A stretch of 64,000 nt of DNA from Irpex lacteus (GCA_001986395.2 MQVO02000008.1:1240001-1304000), one strand, 5' to 3'; positions 1 through 10,784 are shown, counted from the first letter of the stretch. Numbers and translations: made by a program. The notes: generated by a model not told the origin, from the sequence alone.

Positions 1-1102
1 AGAAGACCAGGCCTTGCAGTCTGTATACATGGCAGCCGACAACTCCATCAGGCCAAATTCTGTCACCTATTGACCTGGGATTCTCGTGCCTTTTTCTGGA
101 GAAGAAGGAGCTTTAATTGACAGCTCGTGTCGGATGATCGCCCGTGTCCGCGCACCAGGCACCTCCGGCAGGCGTCCAGACTATCGACCCAGCATCGAAG
201 ACACGGGTTTTACTATCCGTTAAGGTAAAACTCTCTGGGGAAAGGCTTATCCCGGCACTGAGAACTCCACAAAACTGGGAAATTCCTATGAGAGTGAAGA
301 AAGTGAGTCCGCCGCCGGCTACGTCGGACAAAAACCATCAACTTTAAACTCAAGAGCGCGTGTTGGCGGAAAGACGTACTGTATGTCCGGCACCATCGAG
401 TGGGAACAGTCCACTCATTCCTCCTGCGGAGACCATCGAACCATAACGTTCCATGCTCTCTCGTAAACGTCTTGACCACAACGTGGAATATCGGATGACG
501 AGGAGTGAATAAGACAAGACACGTTCCAGCCCGCCAATACAACGTCGACCGCCGTATCAGGCATGTCTTCTCGGAGGTGTCCTTGTTCTGGCGGCTGTGG
601 GATAATCCCTGACGGTTCCGCTCACACGAAGTCTGTTCTTGCTCTTCTATCACCGCGTCCGATGTCTCGTCAGTCCTGGTTTGACAAGCTGCCGTACTCG
701 CCGCGTTGGGTTCGACGTGTCTGGACATTTGGCCGGACATATGTCTGTAGAATAGTTTGTATGTCAGAATGAGTCTGCTGGGACTGTCCTTGCCCACATG
801 TACCGTTTTTCTGACCATAGCGTTCCCCGTAGGCCTCAGCCGGCAAGAAGGGTTGAGCTTCCATTTTTTCTGTGTGCCTGGGTTGTTCCGCCACAGACCT
901 GTGTCCTGCTTCGTTGTTGTTTTGCTCATTCGTATCCGCGGGACGGGAGTAGTGTTGGGACGAATCATATCGGATCAGCACATGCCAGCTATCACGCCCA
1001 TGCAACATACTTGGCCATTCGGGGCGAATACTATATAGCGAGGGATGGTGGATTTTTTCCATGGCCAGATAGCTCAGAGACCGTACCATCGTCGCAAACA
1101 CG
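1..1102. other. Upstream region with no recognised gene
   Basis: Open frames occur on both strands, the longest on the minus strand at 213-968, but none resembles a known protein and none has fungal splice structure. The last 70 bp are the promoter and 5' UTR of the secreted-protein gene starting at 1103. Confidence 0.5.
1032..1037 (+). promoter_or_regulatory. TATA box of secreted-protein gene
   Basis: TATATA lies 66-71 bp upstream of the ATG at 1103, a normal distance for a fungal TATA promoter with a short 5' UTR. Confidence 0.5.
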
Positions 1103-2134
1103 ATGAAATACCACTTCCATCTCTTCGTCCTCGTAGCCCTAGCTGCGTGCAGCAACGCCCTATACACCAGTAAGTCTTCGAACTCCCTTTACACAAAACC
1201 ACGACTTGACTTACACCATATCACCATAGAGCGCGACACAGACGACGCACCCTCCGTCTGTCCCTCTGGCGCAGTCGTCTCAAACACAACACTCACCTTA
1301 AACAACATCGACGTCCAATTCGCCACCGTCGACTGCACACCATCCACGGCGCCCTCCGCGAACTTGAACATCGGCGGCATCATCATCCCCATTCCTATCT
1401 TCCCGTTCCCGATCTTCCCTCTGCCATTCCCTTTCCCCTTCCCAGCTCCGCCCCCGAAGCCTAAGCCGACGAAGACGAAGACGGTCACGAGTACGATTGT
1501 TGGCACTAGCACGTCGTCGAGTGCGGTGCCGACGCCTACGTCGATTAATGTCTGCAATGTCCCATGTAAGTCGTAATTCTGCAGAGAACATCACGGTTCA
1601 GTTACTCATGCTGAATGTAGGCACGGACGCCTGTGGACACCTAGGAGACCTCCCTCCCATCTCTGAAGACTGTCAACAGATCTTCGACTCTATCAACATC
1701 ACTTCCGGGTCCATCGGTGAGTCAAATTCATTGATAACGTTTAAATACCCTCGACTGACAATAAAATAAATAAACAATCAGCACCGACGTTCGACGTCCA
1801 GATGAACCACATCCAACAACTCACCTTCGGCACTTGCCGCGTCTTCTTCGAGAACTTTAGTAATCAGACGTTGACGTTCTGTTGGGACACTCTGGTAAGC
1901 TGCATCGTCCTACCCGGTAATACTGCGTGATGAGAGTTGACCATATGCATGTGGCATACAGTCGCAACAAGCCCAAGCAGCAGACGCTGCGTGTTTCCCG
2001 CCAGTCCAGCCTGTCAACTCGGCAGGATTTTGCGCGCCGTCGGACGGGTCCTGGCAAGTCGGGTGAGTGGTTCATGCTTTGAGTGTATGGGTACCTCGTG
2101 CTGACCTTTTTGGGTTAGGATCGCCCATTCCTAG
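1103..2134 (+). CDS. Secreted protein of unknown function, proline-rich centre
   Basis: Six exons (1103-1169, 1230-1565, 1621-1716, 1782-1894, 1962-2062, 2119-2134) keep one frame and give 242 residues. The N-terminus MKYHFHLFVLVALAACSNA is a typical signal peptide, so the product should be secreted or cell-surface. The middle has a hydrophobic Ile/Pro/Phe-rich stretch (PIPIFPFPIFPLPFPFPFP) followed by Lys/Thr/Ser-rich sequence that is a likely O-glycosylation target. The C-terminal half has about seven cysteines and NIT/NQT glycosylation sequons. The first intron is 60 nt and open in frame, so retention would also give a protein. No family recognised. Exons 4-6 are the part copied twice downstream in decayed form (2882-3220 and 3515-3830). 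The gene converges on MAGO. Confidence 0.75.
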
Positions 2135-2298
2135 GTACACGAGTGGTAGCCCTAGTTCCGTCATGTAGTTCGCTAAGAAGCATCAAGCAATATCAGTTCG
2201 GTTTTGTGGATGGGGCGTGCACATTCGACATACAGTGGGGATTAGGGGCGGAGCAAAGCACGAGACGAGACAGTACAGCGTTACGGGGCAATGATAGT

Positions 2299-2722
2299 TT
2301 ATACGGGCTTGATCTTGAAGTGGAGGGAAATTAGCGAGAAAATGATGTACTGTATCGGACACAGAATCATCAGCTTGCATCATTAGAACAGACACGTGGA
2401 AAAATCTTACCTTGAGACCCTGAACCAAATAATAAAACACACGGAGCCCTTCGCGGTCCTCGCTGTCCTAGATATCTACTTGAGATCCAAACTTCGCTGT
2501 ATATGGCGAGAGAGGGAGCCTTCATTCCACGTATATGCAGTGTAGTCGTACCTCGAACGTGATCTGCTTTCCCACGATGTTCTTCCTCGGCCAGTTCGCG
2601 CCGTCTTCCATAAAACGCACAAGTCAATAACGGGTCACATCGAAGGGCTGGCCACGTACTTCATAATTTCTGACTCCACGGTTCTCTTAAGCTCTTACAC
2701 AACTAGAAGCTCGACCCACACC
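2299..2722 (-). pseudogene. MAGO pseudogene, exons 4-7
   Basis: Read on the minus strand this matches exons 4, 5, 6 and 7 of the intact MAGO gene at 3944-5145, in order and with intron remnants. Exon 7' (2299-2349) is still open and encodes [15 protein letters not shown] plus stop. Exon 6' has CAG changed to TAG in the VDIQDSED segment. Exon 5' has lost about ten codons ([10 protein letters not shown]). Exon 4' has AAA changed to TAA in the VVKELK segment. Exons 1-3 are absent. A full protein cannot be made, so this is a relic of the junction duplication. Confidence 0.85.
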
Positions 2723-2881
2723 ACAAGATTCGCCTCAGCTCATGACATTCTCATGCATTCGACCGCCAACTCGCTTCCTTCAACATCACATCACATCCCC
2801 TGCCCTACCCTACACACCTACACACTCGATCCTCACCTCACCTATCCGTTTTGGCTGATAAAAATGAACACAAATAATCAG

Positions 2882-3220
2882 CACCGACGTCGAGGTGAAC
2901 CACATCCACCAACTCACCTTCGGCTTCTTCGAGAACTTCACTAACCAAACACTGACGTTCTGTTCGGCGGTTTTGTGAGTTGCATCGTTATACCTACACC
3001 ACCTTCAATAAGTTGTAGGACTTGACGTTAATCCTGCGTGGTATATAGTCGCTACAAGCACAAGCACAAGCACAGGCAGCAATCCGCCCGTCCAGCCAGT
3101 CAACCCGGCGGGATTCTGCGCGCCGTCCGACGGGTCTTGGCAAGTCGGGTGAATGGTCCATGCTCTAAGTGTGTGGTTATTGAGTGCTGATTTTCTTTGT
3201 GTAGAATCGCGCATTCGTAG
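2882..3220 (+). pseudogene. Second copy of secreted-gene 3' exons
   Basis: Similar to 1782-2134, including the CACCGACG exon start, the AACCACATCCA segment, TTGACGTTCTGTT, the GGCAAGTCGG donor and the final ATCGCGCATTCGTAG stop. Deletions of about 12-18 bp and indels break the frame. There is an in-place expansion of CACAAG around 3057-3075. No start or signal-peptide exon precedes it. Confidence 0.75.
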
Positions 3221-3361
3221 ACGAAGGGGTGGTAAGCCTGAACGCGTTAGGTAGTTCGCTGAGAGGTGCCTAGCAATATCAGTTCGATTTTGTGATGACT
3301 TTCGGCTGCGGGGATTAGGAGCAACGTACGAGACATTACAGTGTCACAGGCGAATAAGAAT

Positions 3362-3411
3362 TTATATGGGCATGATCTAAAGTGGAGGGAGACCAGAGAG
3401 AAGATGAGACA
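3362..3411 (-). pseudogene. Isolated copy of MAGO last exon
   Basis: Minus-strand reading gives CLIFSLVSLHF and then a one-base deletion that shifts the KIKPI end. The CAG acceptor is kept. No other MAGO exon lies beside it, because copy 3 of the junction begins about 100 bp further right. Confidence 0.75.
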
Positions 3412-3514
3412 CTGTCGAGGGTTAGTTTGAGTTTGAGTGACGATGTCACATGCAGGGGAAGACGTACTCCAATTTGTCCAACACAGTTTGGCTGATGAAA
3501 CAAAAACTTAGATT

Positions 3515-3830
3515 AACACGTTCGAAGTCGGGTGAACCACGTCCAACAACTCACCTCCGTCGTCTTCTCCATTCTTCTCTCTTCTTCCTCGAGAAATTCA
3601 GCAACGAGTAAGCAGACGTTGACGTTCTGTTCGTGAGTTGCATCCATATATGCGCCCTCGCTGAGCTATATAGTGTGCTGTATACTCGAAACGGGCATGG
3701 GCCGAGCAGGACGCTACACGCTTCCCTCCAGTCCAACCCGTCAACTCGTCCCACCAAGTCAGCGCGACCCCCTCCAATATAATTACCTCTTCTATATTCA
3801 TCTGCCTGAAATCGCGCATTCACAGTCGTA
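3515..3830 (+). pseudogene. Third copy of secreted-gene 3' exons
   Basis: Recognisable by AACCACGTCCAACAACTCACC, CAGACGTTGACGTTCTGTT and ATCGCGCATTC in the same order and spacing as 1782-2134. It has an inserted pyrimidine tract near 3560-3590 and several indels, and no usable frame. Confidence 0.65.
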
Positions 3831-3943
3831 CTCCGCTGAGACATCAAACAATCAGTCCATTTTTCGTGGTGCATGTCCCACAAACACCAAAAATTACGAG
3901 CAGAAAGCACGAGGTTACAAGGTGAGGCAATCGTAGTTTTAGT

Positions 3944-5145
3944 TCATATAGGCTTGATCTTGAAGTGCAGCGAGATCAACGAGAAGATGAGGCACTGTAT
4001 CCCATCACCATCCCATCACATCACATTCGTCAATCAACTCGAGTGAATGAAGCATAGAAGTGGAAAACGCACCTTCAAATCCTGCACCAAATAATAAAAC
4101 ACACGCAGCCCCTCGGGGTCCTCGCTGTCCTGGATGTCGACGAGGGAGCCGATTTTCGCTGTCTACGTGCGGGGTGTCAGCGTTAGCGTAAGTGCGTGTC
4201 AGCGTGAGTTTCAGCGTGAGTTGGAATTCGTGGGGGTGTGGAGGGGGAGGTGAAGGTGAAGCTGGAGGTGAAGAGGAGAGAGGGTGAACGGAGATGGAGG
4301 GTGGTGAAGCTAAAAGGAAAAAAGGAGAAATACACACCTCAAACGCAATATGATCATTCCCAACACGGATCTCCAACTCCTGCTTACCCACGATGTTCTT
4401 CTTCGGCCAGTTCGTGTCGTCTTCCCTACGTCACCGAGTTACGAGTTAGTCACCGCTCACATTAGAAATCACCGCTCACAATAGAGGGGATGAGCGGATA
4501 CAGGATACAATAGAGGGGAGGAGGGAGGGAGGGAAGGGAGGGAGGGGAGGAAGAGGGAGGGAGGGAGGGAGGGAGGAAGAGGGAGGGAGGGAGGAAGAGG
4601 GAGGGAGGGAGGAAGAGGGAGGGAGGGAGGGAGGAAGAGGGAGGGAGGGAGGGGAGGGAGGGGAGGGAGGGAGAGAAGGAGGGAGGGAGGAGGGAGGGAG
4701 AGAGAGAGGGAGGATAGAAAAGAAACGCAAACGCACTTGGTGATCTCGCTAGACTCGACGATCCGCTTGAGCTCTTTTACTACCAGCGGTCCGACCCACA
4801 CTAAACAATGAGTTTTAATTTAGTTTATGGGGTTGTCATGAAGGATGGAGGAGAGGAAAGGGATCGGAACGCACTTTCTTTACGAATGAGAGAGTCGTTC
4901 CGATAGTTCGAGTTGTTGGCGTACCGCAGCCTCCCGTGCGAATACTCGAACTCGAGGAACTCGTGTCCGTGTTTTCCAGAGTGGCCGGTACTACGCGGCT
5001 TGTTCAGTCCCCAGACCAGTGAAAGCAAAAGTAGGAAAGGAGGACTCACTAGTACCTAGGGAAGGGCGGCGTGAGCAGAGACTGCACACGCCGAGGCAAG
5101 GCCTTCATACCTCAAGTAAAACGGGTCGTTGTCGTACGAGGACAT
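3944..5145 (-). CDS. MAGO: Mago nashi homologue, exon junction complex core
   Basis: Mago binds Y14 (RBM8A) and locks eIF4A3 on spliced mRNA. Seven exons (5145-5111, 5055-5050, 4990-4875, 4800-4737, 4425-4338, 4162-4073, 3994-3944) give 149 residues, against 146 in human MAGOH. Landmarks are [67 protein letters not shown] and FYYLVQDLK, with the C-terminus FKIKPI. Exon 2 is only 6 nt (GTACTA). It has its own TAG acceptor and GTGAGT donor and is needed to restore the conserved RYYTGH. Intron 4 holds a GGGA minisatellite. The gene diverges from RSM10 across 327 bp. Confidence 0.95.
4513..4713. repeat. GGGA-type minisatellite in MAGO intron 4
   Basis: About 200 bp of purine-only GGGA/GGGAGGAAGA repeats on the plus strand, so the MAGO pre-mRNA carries a CCCT-rich tract. 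It lies wholly inside the 311-nt intron 4 (4426-4736), four to six times longer than neighbouring introns, and probably explains that length. Confidence 0.9.
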
Positions 5146-5472
5146 CCTTGATCTGAAAAAGAGAAGTTGAGTGAGGGTGAGGATGGCGTGGCGGTTGGGG
5201 GCAAGGGCGTTTGAGAGCGGTTGAGTGTTGTCGGGGAATGCCGGGCCAATCAGCGGAGTGCACAATTAATGTGCGGCAAGAGCAGAGTCGCTTGAACTGC
5301 TACTACGACAACGAGCAGGATGTTTGCGCAGAGTCGACGTGCGGTCGCTTCGGTGGCGCGATGGGCGCGCTGGCAGAGTACTAGTGGTGTCGCAGAGTGC
5401 GTGACATAAAATACTCATTAATTGACGCAGCTAACATAGAGCAGAAGCAGCTCAGCAGCCTCTCGCGTGACG
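5146..5472. promoter_or_regulatory. Bidirectional promoter region, MAGO / RSM10
   Basis: 327 bp separate the two divergent start codons, so both promoters must lie here or overlap. No TATA box stands out, as expected for housekeeping genes. Confidence 0.5.
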
Positions 5473-6096
5473 ATGACACCCAAGGGACCCGCCATCGACG
5501 GCGTCACAGAGCCCGACCTCGCATCCCAAATCGTCCACGGACGGGCCGTCCTCGAACCGTACTACCACCCGCGCACCCACAACATCCCCGCCGCCATCAT
5601 CCACCTACGCTCACACTACCCGCAACTGCTCTCCCTCTTCACCCTCTTCCTCGCACACTCCGCCTCAGCCCTAGCGATCCCCATCTCCAGACCTACCACA
5701 CTCCCCACCCAACGTAGCTTGTGGACAGTCCCGCGCAGCCCCTTCGTGCACAAGAAAAGCCAGGAGAACTTTGATCGGAAGACGCACAAGCGGGCTGTGA
5801 AGGCGTGGGACGCGGACCCGGAGGTTATTGAGCGGTGGGTGAGGTATTTGCAGGCGCATCCTGTTGCGGGTGTTGGGATGAGGGTTGTTAGGTGGGAGAG
5901 GGCGCCGGTGGGGGTGGGGAGGCAGATTATGGAGACTGTGCAGGCGCAGCTGGGGGGACCTGGGGCGCAGACGACGAAGGAGCAGGTTGAGAGGTTGGGG
6001 AGGAAGATCGTTGAGCAGGAGATGAAGGCTGCGGCCGCTGCTGGTGGGGAGACGAAGGGGGAGACGTTGTTGGTCAAGGCGCAAAAGCAGTCGTAG
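5473..6096 (+). CDS. RSM10: Mitochondrial small-subunit ribosomal protein uS10m
   Basis: Intronless, 207 residues from the ATG at 5473. An upstream in-frame GTG is not needed. The S10 domain covers roughly residues 65-145: SLWTVPRSPFVHKKSQENF, the THKRAVKAWDAD segment and VIERWVRYLQAHPVAGVGM are the typical uS10m core. It would assemble into the mitoribosome 3' head domain. The C-terminal 60 residues are charged, Ala/Glu/Lys-rich and probably flexible. Codon use shifts from C-ending to G/T-ending codons about halfway along. No frame break was seen. Confidence 0.93.
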   Translation: MTPKGPAIDGVTEPDLASQIVHGRAVLEPYYHPRTHNIPAAIIHLRSHYPQLLSLFTLFLAHSASALAIPISRPTTLPTQRSLWTVPRSPFVHKKSQENFDRKTHKRAVKAWDADPEVIERWVRYLQAHPVAGVGMRVVRWERAPVGVGRQIMETVQAQLGGPGAQTTKEQVERLGRKIVEQEMKAAAAAGGETKGETLLVKAQKQS

Positions 6097-6701
6097 AGGC
6101 TACGACTCACATAACTATATTACCATCAGCTTAATAGAAGGGTATCCAGAATGGGATATCGATGCAACTTCTCGCCTACTGCCACATTGGCCACCTGGAA
6201 GAACCGCGTCAGTAGCTATCTTTACCTTCACTGAAACTGAACTCCCCTTGGTCAGTTCCGGCGAGCCTACCACACCGAAACTAGCTTCTGTATGGGGCCA
6301 GTCAGCAACATGAGCACCACCAGTTCAATATAGACCTCGTTAATGCTAACGCCTCCAGAAAAGTGACTCACCTAGGACCACTAGATTATCTCCGTCACTC
6401 CATCGTCGCTCATCAAGCCTTCTCCTTTCCGTGGCAATCTCGGCTATACATCTCCTCGAACAGACTCCAGAACACGCCTCCTGTGTGTGAGCAATCACGA
6501 TCCTCGCGTCGCGCGCCAAACATCAATCAGGCAATCGCTCATTCGTTCCTATGTATCCATTCCCACCCAGGTCAGATGGTCAAGCTTCATAGCCTTTTTG
6601 GGAAAGAACTCAGCTTGTACTCCCGGGCCTATATAAAGCGGGTGGTTCAAGATCGTGGAGATGTGCACTCCCTGCTTGCATAACCCCTCTGCAGATCAAC
6701 T
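6097..6701. promoter_or_regulatory. Intergenic region with TATA box for the SDR gene
   Basis: No coding sequence recognised. TATATAAAG at 6630-6638 lies about 65-70 bp before the SDR start codon and is a good core promoter. Confidence 0.5.
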
Positions 6702-7839
6702 ATGGCCGACGCGCCCTCTCCGAGCCAGCGCCAGCCACTTGTGTGGTTCATCACCGGTATGTCCTATCACTACATAGCACAATGAATGCAGATATATTGA
6801 TACTGACGATACCATTCATATACCCCCAGGTGCCTCAGCCGGCTTCGGCAACATCCTCACGCGGACGATCCTCGCCCGGGGCGACCGCGTCATCGCCTCC
6901 GCCCGCTCTCCAGACAAGCTAAAGGCAAAACTGCAGGACTCTGCGCCTGCTCCCTTAGACGTCGATACGAATACGGATAATCTTAGGACGTTGCAGCTCG
7001 ACGTCACGGATAGCGAGGAGGATATCAAGGCCAAGGCGAAGGAGGCGGTGGATTTCTGGGGGAGGGTTGATGTGCTTGTTAATAATGCGGGTGTTGGTGC
7101 TCCGGGTATTGCTGAGGAGGTGGGGTGAGTGCATACAGACCTCTTTACCCCCTTAACCTATTCTGATCCAAATTGGCACTCGAACTCGCTTTTTGTATCA
7201 GCGCGGCTGGCTTCCTGCAACAGTTCCGGACGAACTTCTTCGGTGCTATCGACGTCACCAATGCGTTTCTACCGTATATGAGGGCTGCGAAATCCGGGAC
7301 GATCGTGTTCATGGGGAGCAGGCATGCGTGGATGACTCGTAACCCTGTACGCTCTATGTTCATTCGTGAGGCCGTCCCTGCTAACATCTAAGTTTATAGA
7401 CACTTGGTTCGTACATCCATATACACAACTTACCGTTCGTGGGACTGACATAAGTACTTACACTAGGCCCATACAACTCGTCGAAAGCAGCCCTCCATGG
7501 TAAATCCCTTTTCCTCCGCTTCCCGGTTCCCTCGTTCGGCACTTACCACTATCCATTCGTTCCACAGCATACGCAGAAACCCTCCACAACGAAATCAAAC
7601 AATTCAACATCACGGTCCTCATCGCCCAACCCGGCGCCCACCGCACAGACGTAATAACCACCTCCCTCTCCAACATCCTCCCTCCCATCCACGGCTCTAT
7701 CGCGGACTACACACCCCTCCGCGAGGCCATCTCGGTTCGCTACGGAAAGCAAAACGGCAAACAACCAGGCGACCCGGTGAAGGCGATGAGTGCGGTGGTG
7801 GACATGGTGCGGGGGAGGGCGTGGCAGAGGAGAGGGTAA
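6702..7839 (+). CDS. Short-chain dehydrogenase/reductase, 3' end frameshifted
   Basis: Six exons (6702-6756, 6830-7124, 7202-7346, 7400-7406, 7467-7499, 7568-7839) encode 268 residues. The Rossmann motif is TGASAGFG, with NNAGVG, GSRHA (catalytic Ser region) and the YNSSKAAL active-site Tyr/Lys. It is an NAD(P)-dependent oxidoreductase of unknown substrate. Exon 4 is a 7-nt microexon (ACACTTG) joining TRNP to LGPYNSSK. After VVDMVRG the frame ends RAWQRRG-stop. One extra base in the run of five Gs near 7811 would open a conserved-looking tail (RPLWLVLGTDAEADLREF) to the TAG ending at 7999. This could be a real frameshift or a sequence error. Confidence 0.85.
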
Positions 7840-9776
7840 GGAGGAAGGGCGGAGAGAGGCCGTTGTGGCTTGTACTGGGGACGGACGCGGAGGCGGATTT
7901 GAGGGAGTTTTGTAGGAATAGGATGGAGAATTTGGAGGAGTGGGTGGATGTTACTAGGGGGTGTGCGGCGGATGATGGGGAGAGTGTGCTCGTGTAGTGG
8001 GGTGCGAGCGGTGCGTGTAGCGAGCCACGAATGTGCGCCGTATATACTTACCCTGATTCTCGTATCTTGAAAATGACCTGAAATGGACCCTGCTAGCTTT
8101 TTTGGCGGAGTTTGAATTTCGCGCGGTTGTGTACGTCGACGTCGACGTTGAAGTTACTCTTTGCAATTGCACCGCTGACGATATTCTACGAATGTGTATG
8201 GTACGGCGTTCATATGTCAAAGAGGAGGTATTTGAAGGATTCAACGAGATGGCTTATCTGTTGCATTCTTTGACATCACAACTAGCATTATCCAGGTGAG
8301 CTCGATCTTTCAAACGATATGGCACGTTATTTACTGATTCTGGGAGTTCGCCTAGAACGAGACAAGATGACTCACTGAGAACTGCCAGTGCCTTGCGAAA
8401 TTGTATCTTGTTCTCATTTCTTCGAGGGGTCGGCAATGATATGGAATATAGTCTGTCCTGGTGTTGATACGCAATCGCCCACGGCGATCATGATCAGCAT
8501 GGGAACAACAGCCATCCCACAGGTCGGACAGTTTGAACGTTGACGTTCATGCTACTCTATTCGGTGAGCTTGCAGTCGCGATCTGTCAGCCTTTTACTTC
8601 TTTGACTAATTGCAACTTGGATCAAGCGTGAGAGCACCATCTTCTCTATGCTATGCAGGAATATACACGGCTTTATGACCGTACCTGAAGGATCTACGCC
8701 TGGTGATGGTATATACTCCGGTCGTATTGCTCGCGTGTTGATCCCCACTGGCACTGGTATGAAGAGAAAGCTATAGCTACTCGTCACAACATCTGTGACC
8801 GAGGCTCTGGCTATCTTGCTTTACACAGACTGATCGCACTCAGGCTGCCCTGCGGCATACCATCAATATCAATGTCCTCCATCGAAGACCCACAAGGGGA
8901 GTACGCTTCTCTGTCCCATTCGTCTGCCTTCTACTCACCAGTCTTACTGCTTATTAGATTGGCTAGCCAGCACATCGAAGTTGCTTCCTTTGGCAAGCAT
9001 CATCCAGCTCTGTCTATTTCTTACCACCTTATCGACGATCTTTCAGCTATATTTTCAAGAGAGTATAATCACCCTCTCTCAGGAAGTCAAGGTCATATGG
9101 CGCAGGTAGTGGACCGTGACGACTTGGCTGTATGCGTGTACTCGCTACACCACTCTTGCATTCGTTACTAATTTGCTCTTTCATCCCTTCTTCGAACACA
9201 GTACGTCCCTTTATATCATTGCTGCCAGAATCTAACTTTTGACTCTGTGACCGAATTGAAGAAGTAAGCTCGCATCAACTGACGAGTTAACGTCCGACGC
9301 TTATTCATTGAGCTACGAATGCTTTGTAGCTGTGCAGCTCCTTTGCTTCGCCCGTTCGCACTACACCAGCCGTATTATCTTCTCAGGAACATTCTATCTC
9401 ATGTTTGCGTCTATTTTATACAATACGTAGTGTCCTCGACTCGGAACTCGAGTCATCATCCAATACCTTGAACCCTTCTTCTGCTTTCCAGCGTACGAGC
9501 AGCATAATGTAAGTGTTCATATTAGCACGTTAGACAACATCTCATCCGTCTTCAGCCAATTCTATTTCTTCTCGGTGTTTCAACACCCTGCAACAAATGT
9601 CAGTAGACTCGGTACGACCCTACTGTCTTCGATTGGCTCTGACCGACCTCATATGCAGTATGACGCCTGTTATTATCTGTCGCTTCATTCTTGATCTACG
9701 GCAGGTTAACTCATAGACGAGCGATCGTTCCACGATATATGGCAACCGTTCAACCAAAATTCGGTTCGTAGGTAAT
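7840..9776. other. Gene-poor stretch, SDR tail in another frame then nothing recognised
   Basis: 7840-7999 encodes the probable lost C-terminal tail of the SDR in a shifted frame. From 8000 to 9776 only short unrelated open frames occur, with no recognisable domains and no consistent splice structure. Confidence 0.4.
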
Positions 9777-10777
9777 ATGGGGCAATCGTTGCAGACTGGG
9801 TTCGACATGCAAGACGGAGAAGTGATAGAGACTCGGACACGGCCTCCTGCAATCGAAGAATCTAGCATCCGTGCCAGTCTTGAAGCCCTAGAGAGAATAG
9901 CATGTCAATATCTCACCCCTGAAATGGCAGATAAATTAGTATGGGGTTTGTTCGTTTTCACCCAAGTGCATAAAACTTGTGCTGAGACCAAGTCCCAATG
10001 GCTATGCTGACCACTTGCTCCTCTGCTCATAGGATCATAGGAATTGTAGTGTTAAGCCAGAATCTGATCGACGACTGGTATGGAAGACGAGAGAATTAAG
10101 AATAGCAATCCTTGTTGATTGGGTGCAATAGAACTACTTACCTCAGATGACATGCGGACACACTCGCACCTGGAGCACCTCTATGTCACAACGATTCGGT
10201 GGGAGTACATACTCTATGATATTGATAAGGAAGAATATATATTACTAGTGCTCGCGCCGACAGTGCCAGTGCGGTTGGAAACTTCCAACTTGCTGGCCAC
10301 TGGCAAGAGCCGAGTCGTCGTCACCGGGAGATCTTGAGACTAAGTACTCGGAGATTGCCAGCCAACTAAACTCAATCAAACTTATCAAAGAGATCCCAAG
10401 ATCATACCTCGGAGCGCTCTATCGGATCTATGATAAGATGAGACTATTCATGATCTCTGACGAACACTACGTGAGTGATCTAAGAAAATAAGATATATCT
10501 GGTTTGTTATTGTTATACTTAGAGCAACAGCGAAAACACTTGCGAGCAACACATCTATGCTAGCAAGCCGTATGATTATTGGAGACAAATTAGCGTGCCT
10601 GGGCAAGTTACTTGTAGCTTACTACGAGGCGACAGCAAGTCCCACCGCCCAGGTAGCCTTCGAGATACGTTTGACCTCTACAAGATACAAGTTCTCGAAC
10701 ACCATACACCCCTGTCCAAGTTTCCACTCTGGCTGGAAAGATATATAATTGATGCATTTGTCCTAGTATTCAGTTAG
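9777..10777 (+). pseudogene. Possible decayed multi-exon gene, unknown
   Basis: Several exon-like segments look protein-coding but do not join cleanly. The first starts at an ATG at 9777 (MGQSLQTGFDMQDGEVIETR). The second, around 10340-10470, reads through EIASQLNSIKLIKEIPRSYL and ends at a GTGAGT donor. The third, 10532-10777, reads DYWRQISVPGQVTCSLLRGD and DTFDLYKIQVLEHH. Frames change between the first and second, and one join creates a stop. No family recognised. It may be a pseudogene or a gene whose introns I cannot place. Confidence 0.35.
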
Positions 10778-10784
10778 CAAAAAC

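Larger units (their letters stand above)
1772..3994. repeat. Three tandem copies of a convergent gene junction
   Basis: Each copy pairs the 3' exons of the secreted-protein gene (+) with the last exon or exons of MAGO (-). Copy 1 is 1772-2722, copy 2 about 2870-3411 and copy 3 about 3510-3994. The functional secreted gene uses copy 1 and the functional MAGO uses copy 3. The other halves carry deletions, frame changes and stops. The 5' side of copies 2 and 3 shares TTGGCTGAT at 2852 and 3487, supporting duplication rather than chance similarity. Confidence 0.8.

Noticed and set aside
213..968. Long minus-strand open frame of 251 codons
   Set aside because: Composition is not protein-like (many Arg/Thr/His, no domain), it overlaps open frames on the other strand, and an unspliced gene of this size would be atypical here.
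4469..4801. Leu/Pro/Ser-repeat open frames on the minus strand
   Set aside because: They are translations of the GGGA minisatellite in MAGO intron 4.
7836..7860. Possible intron starting at GTAAGG to join the SDR tail
   Set aside because: No acceptor lies at a workable distance. The remaining gap would make an intron of about 20 nt, far below the 48-75 nt seen elsewhere.
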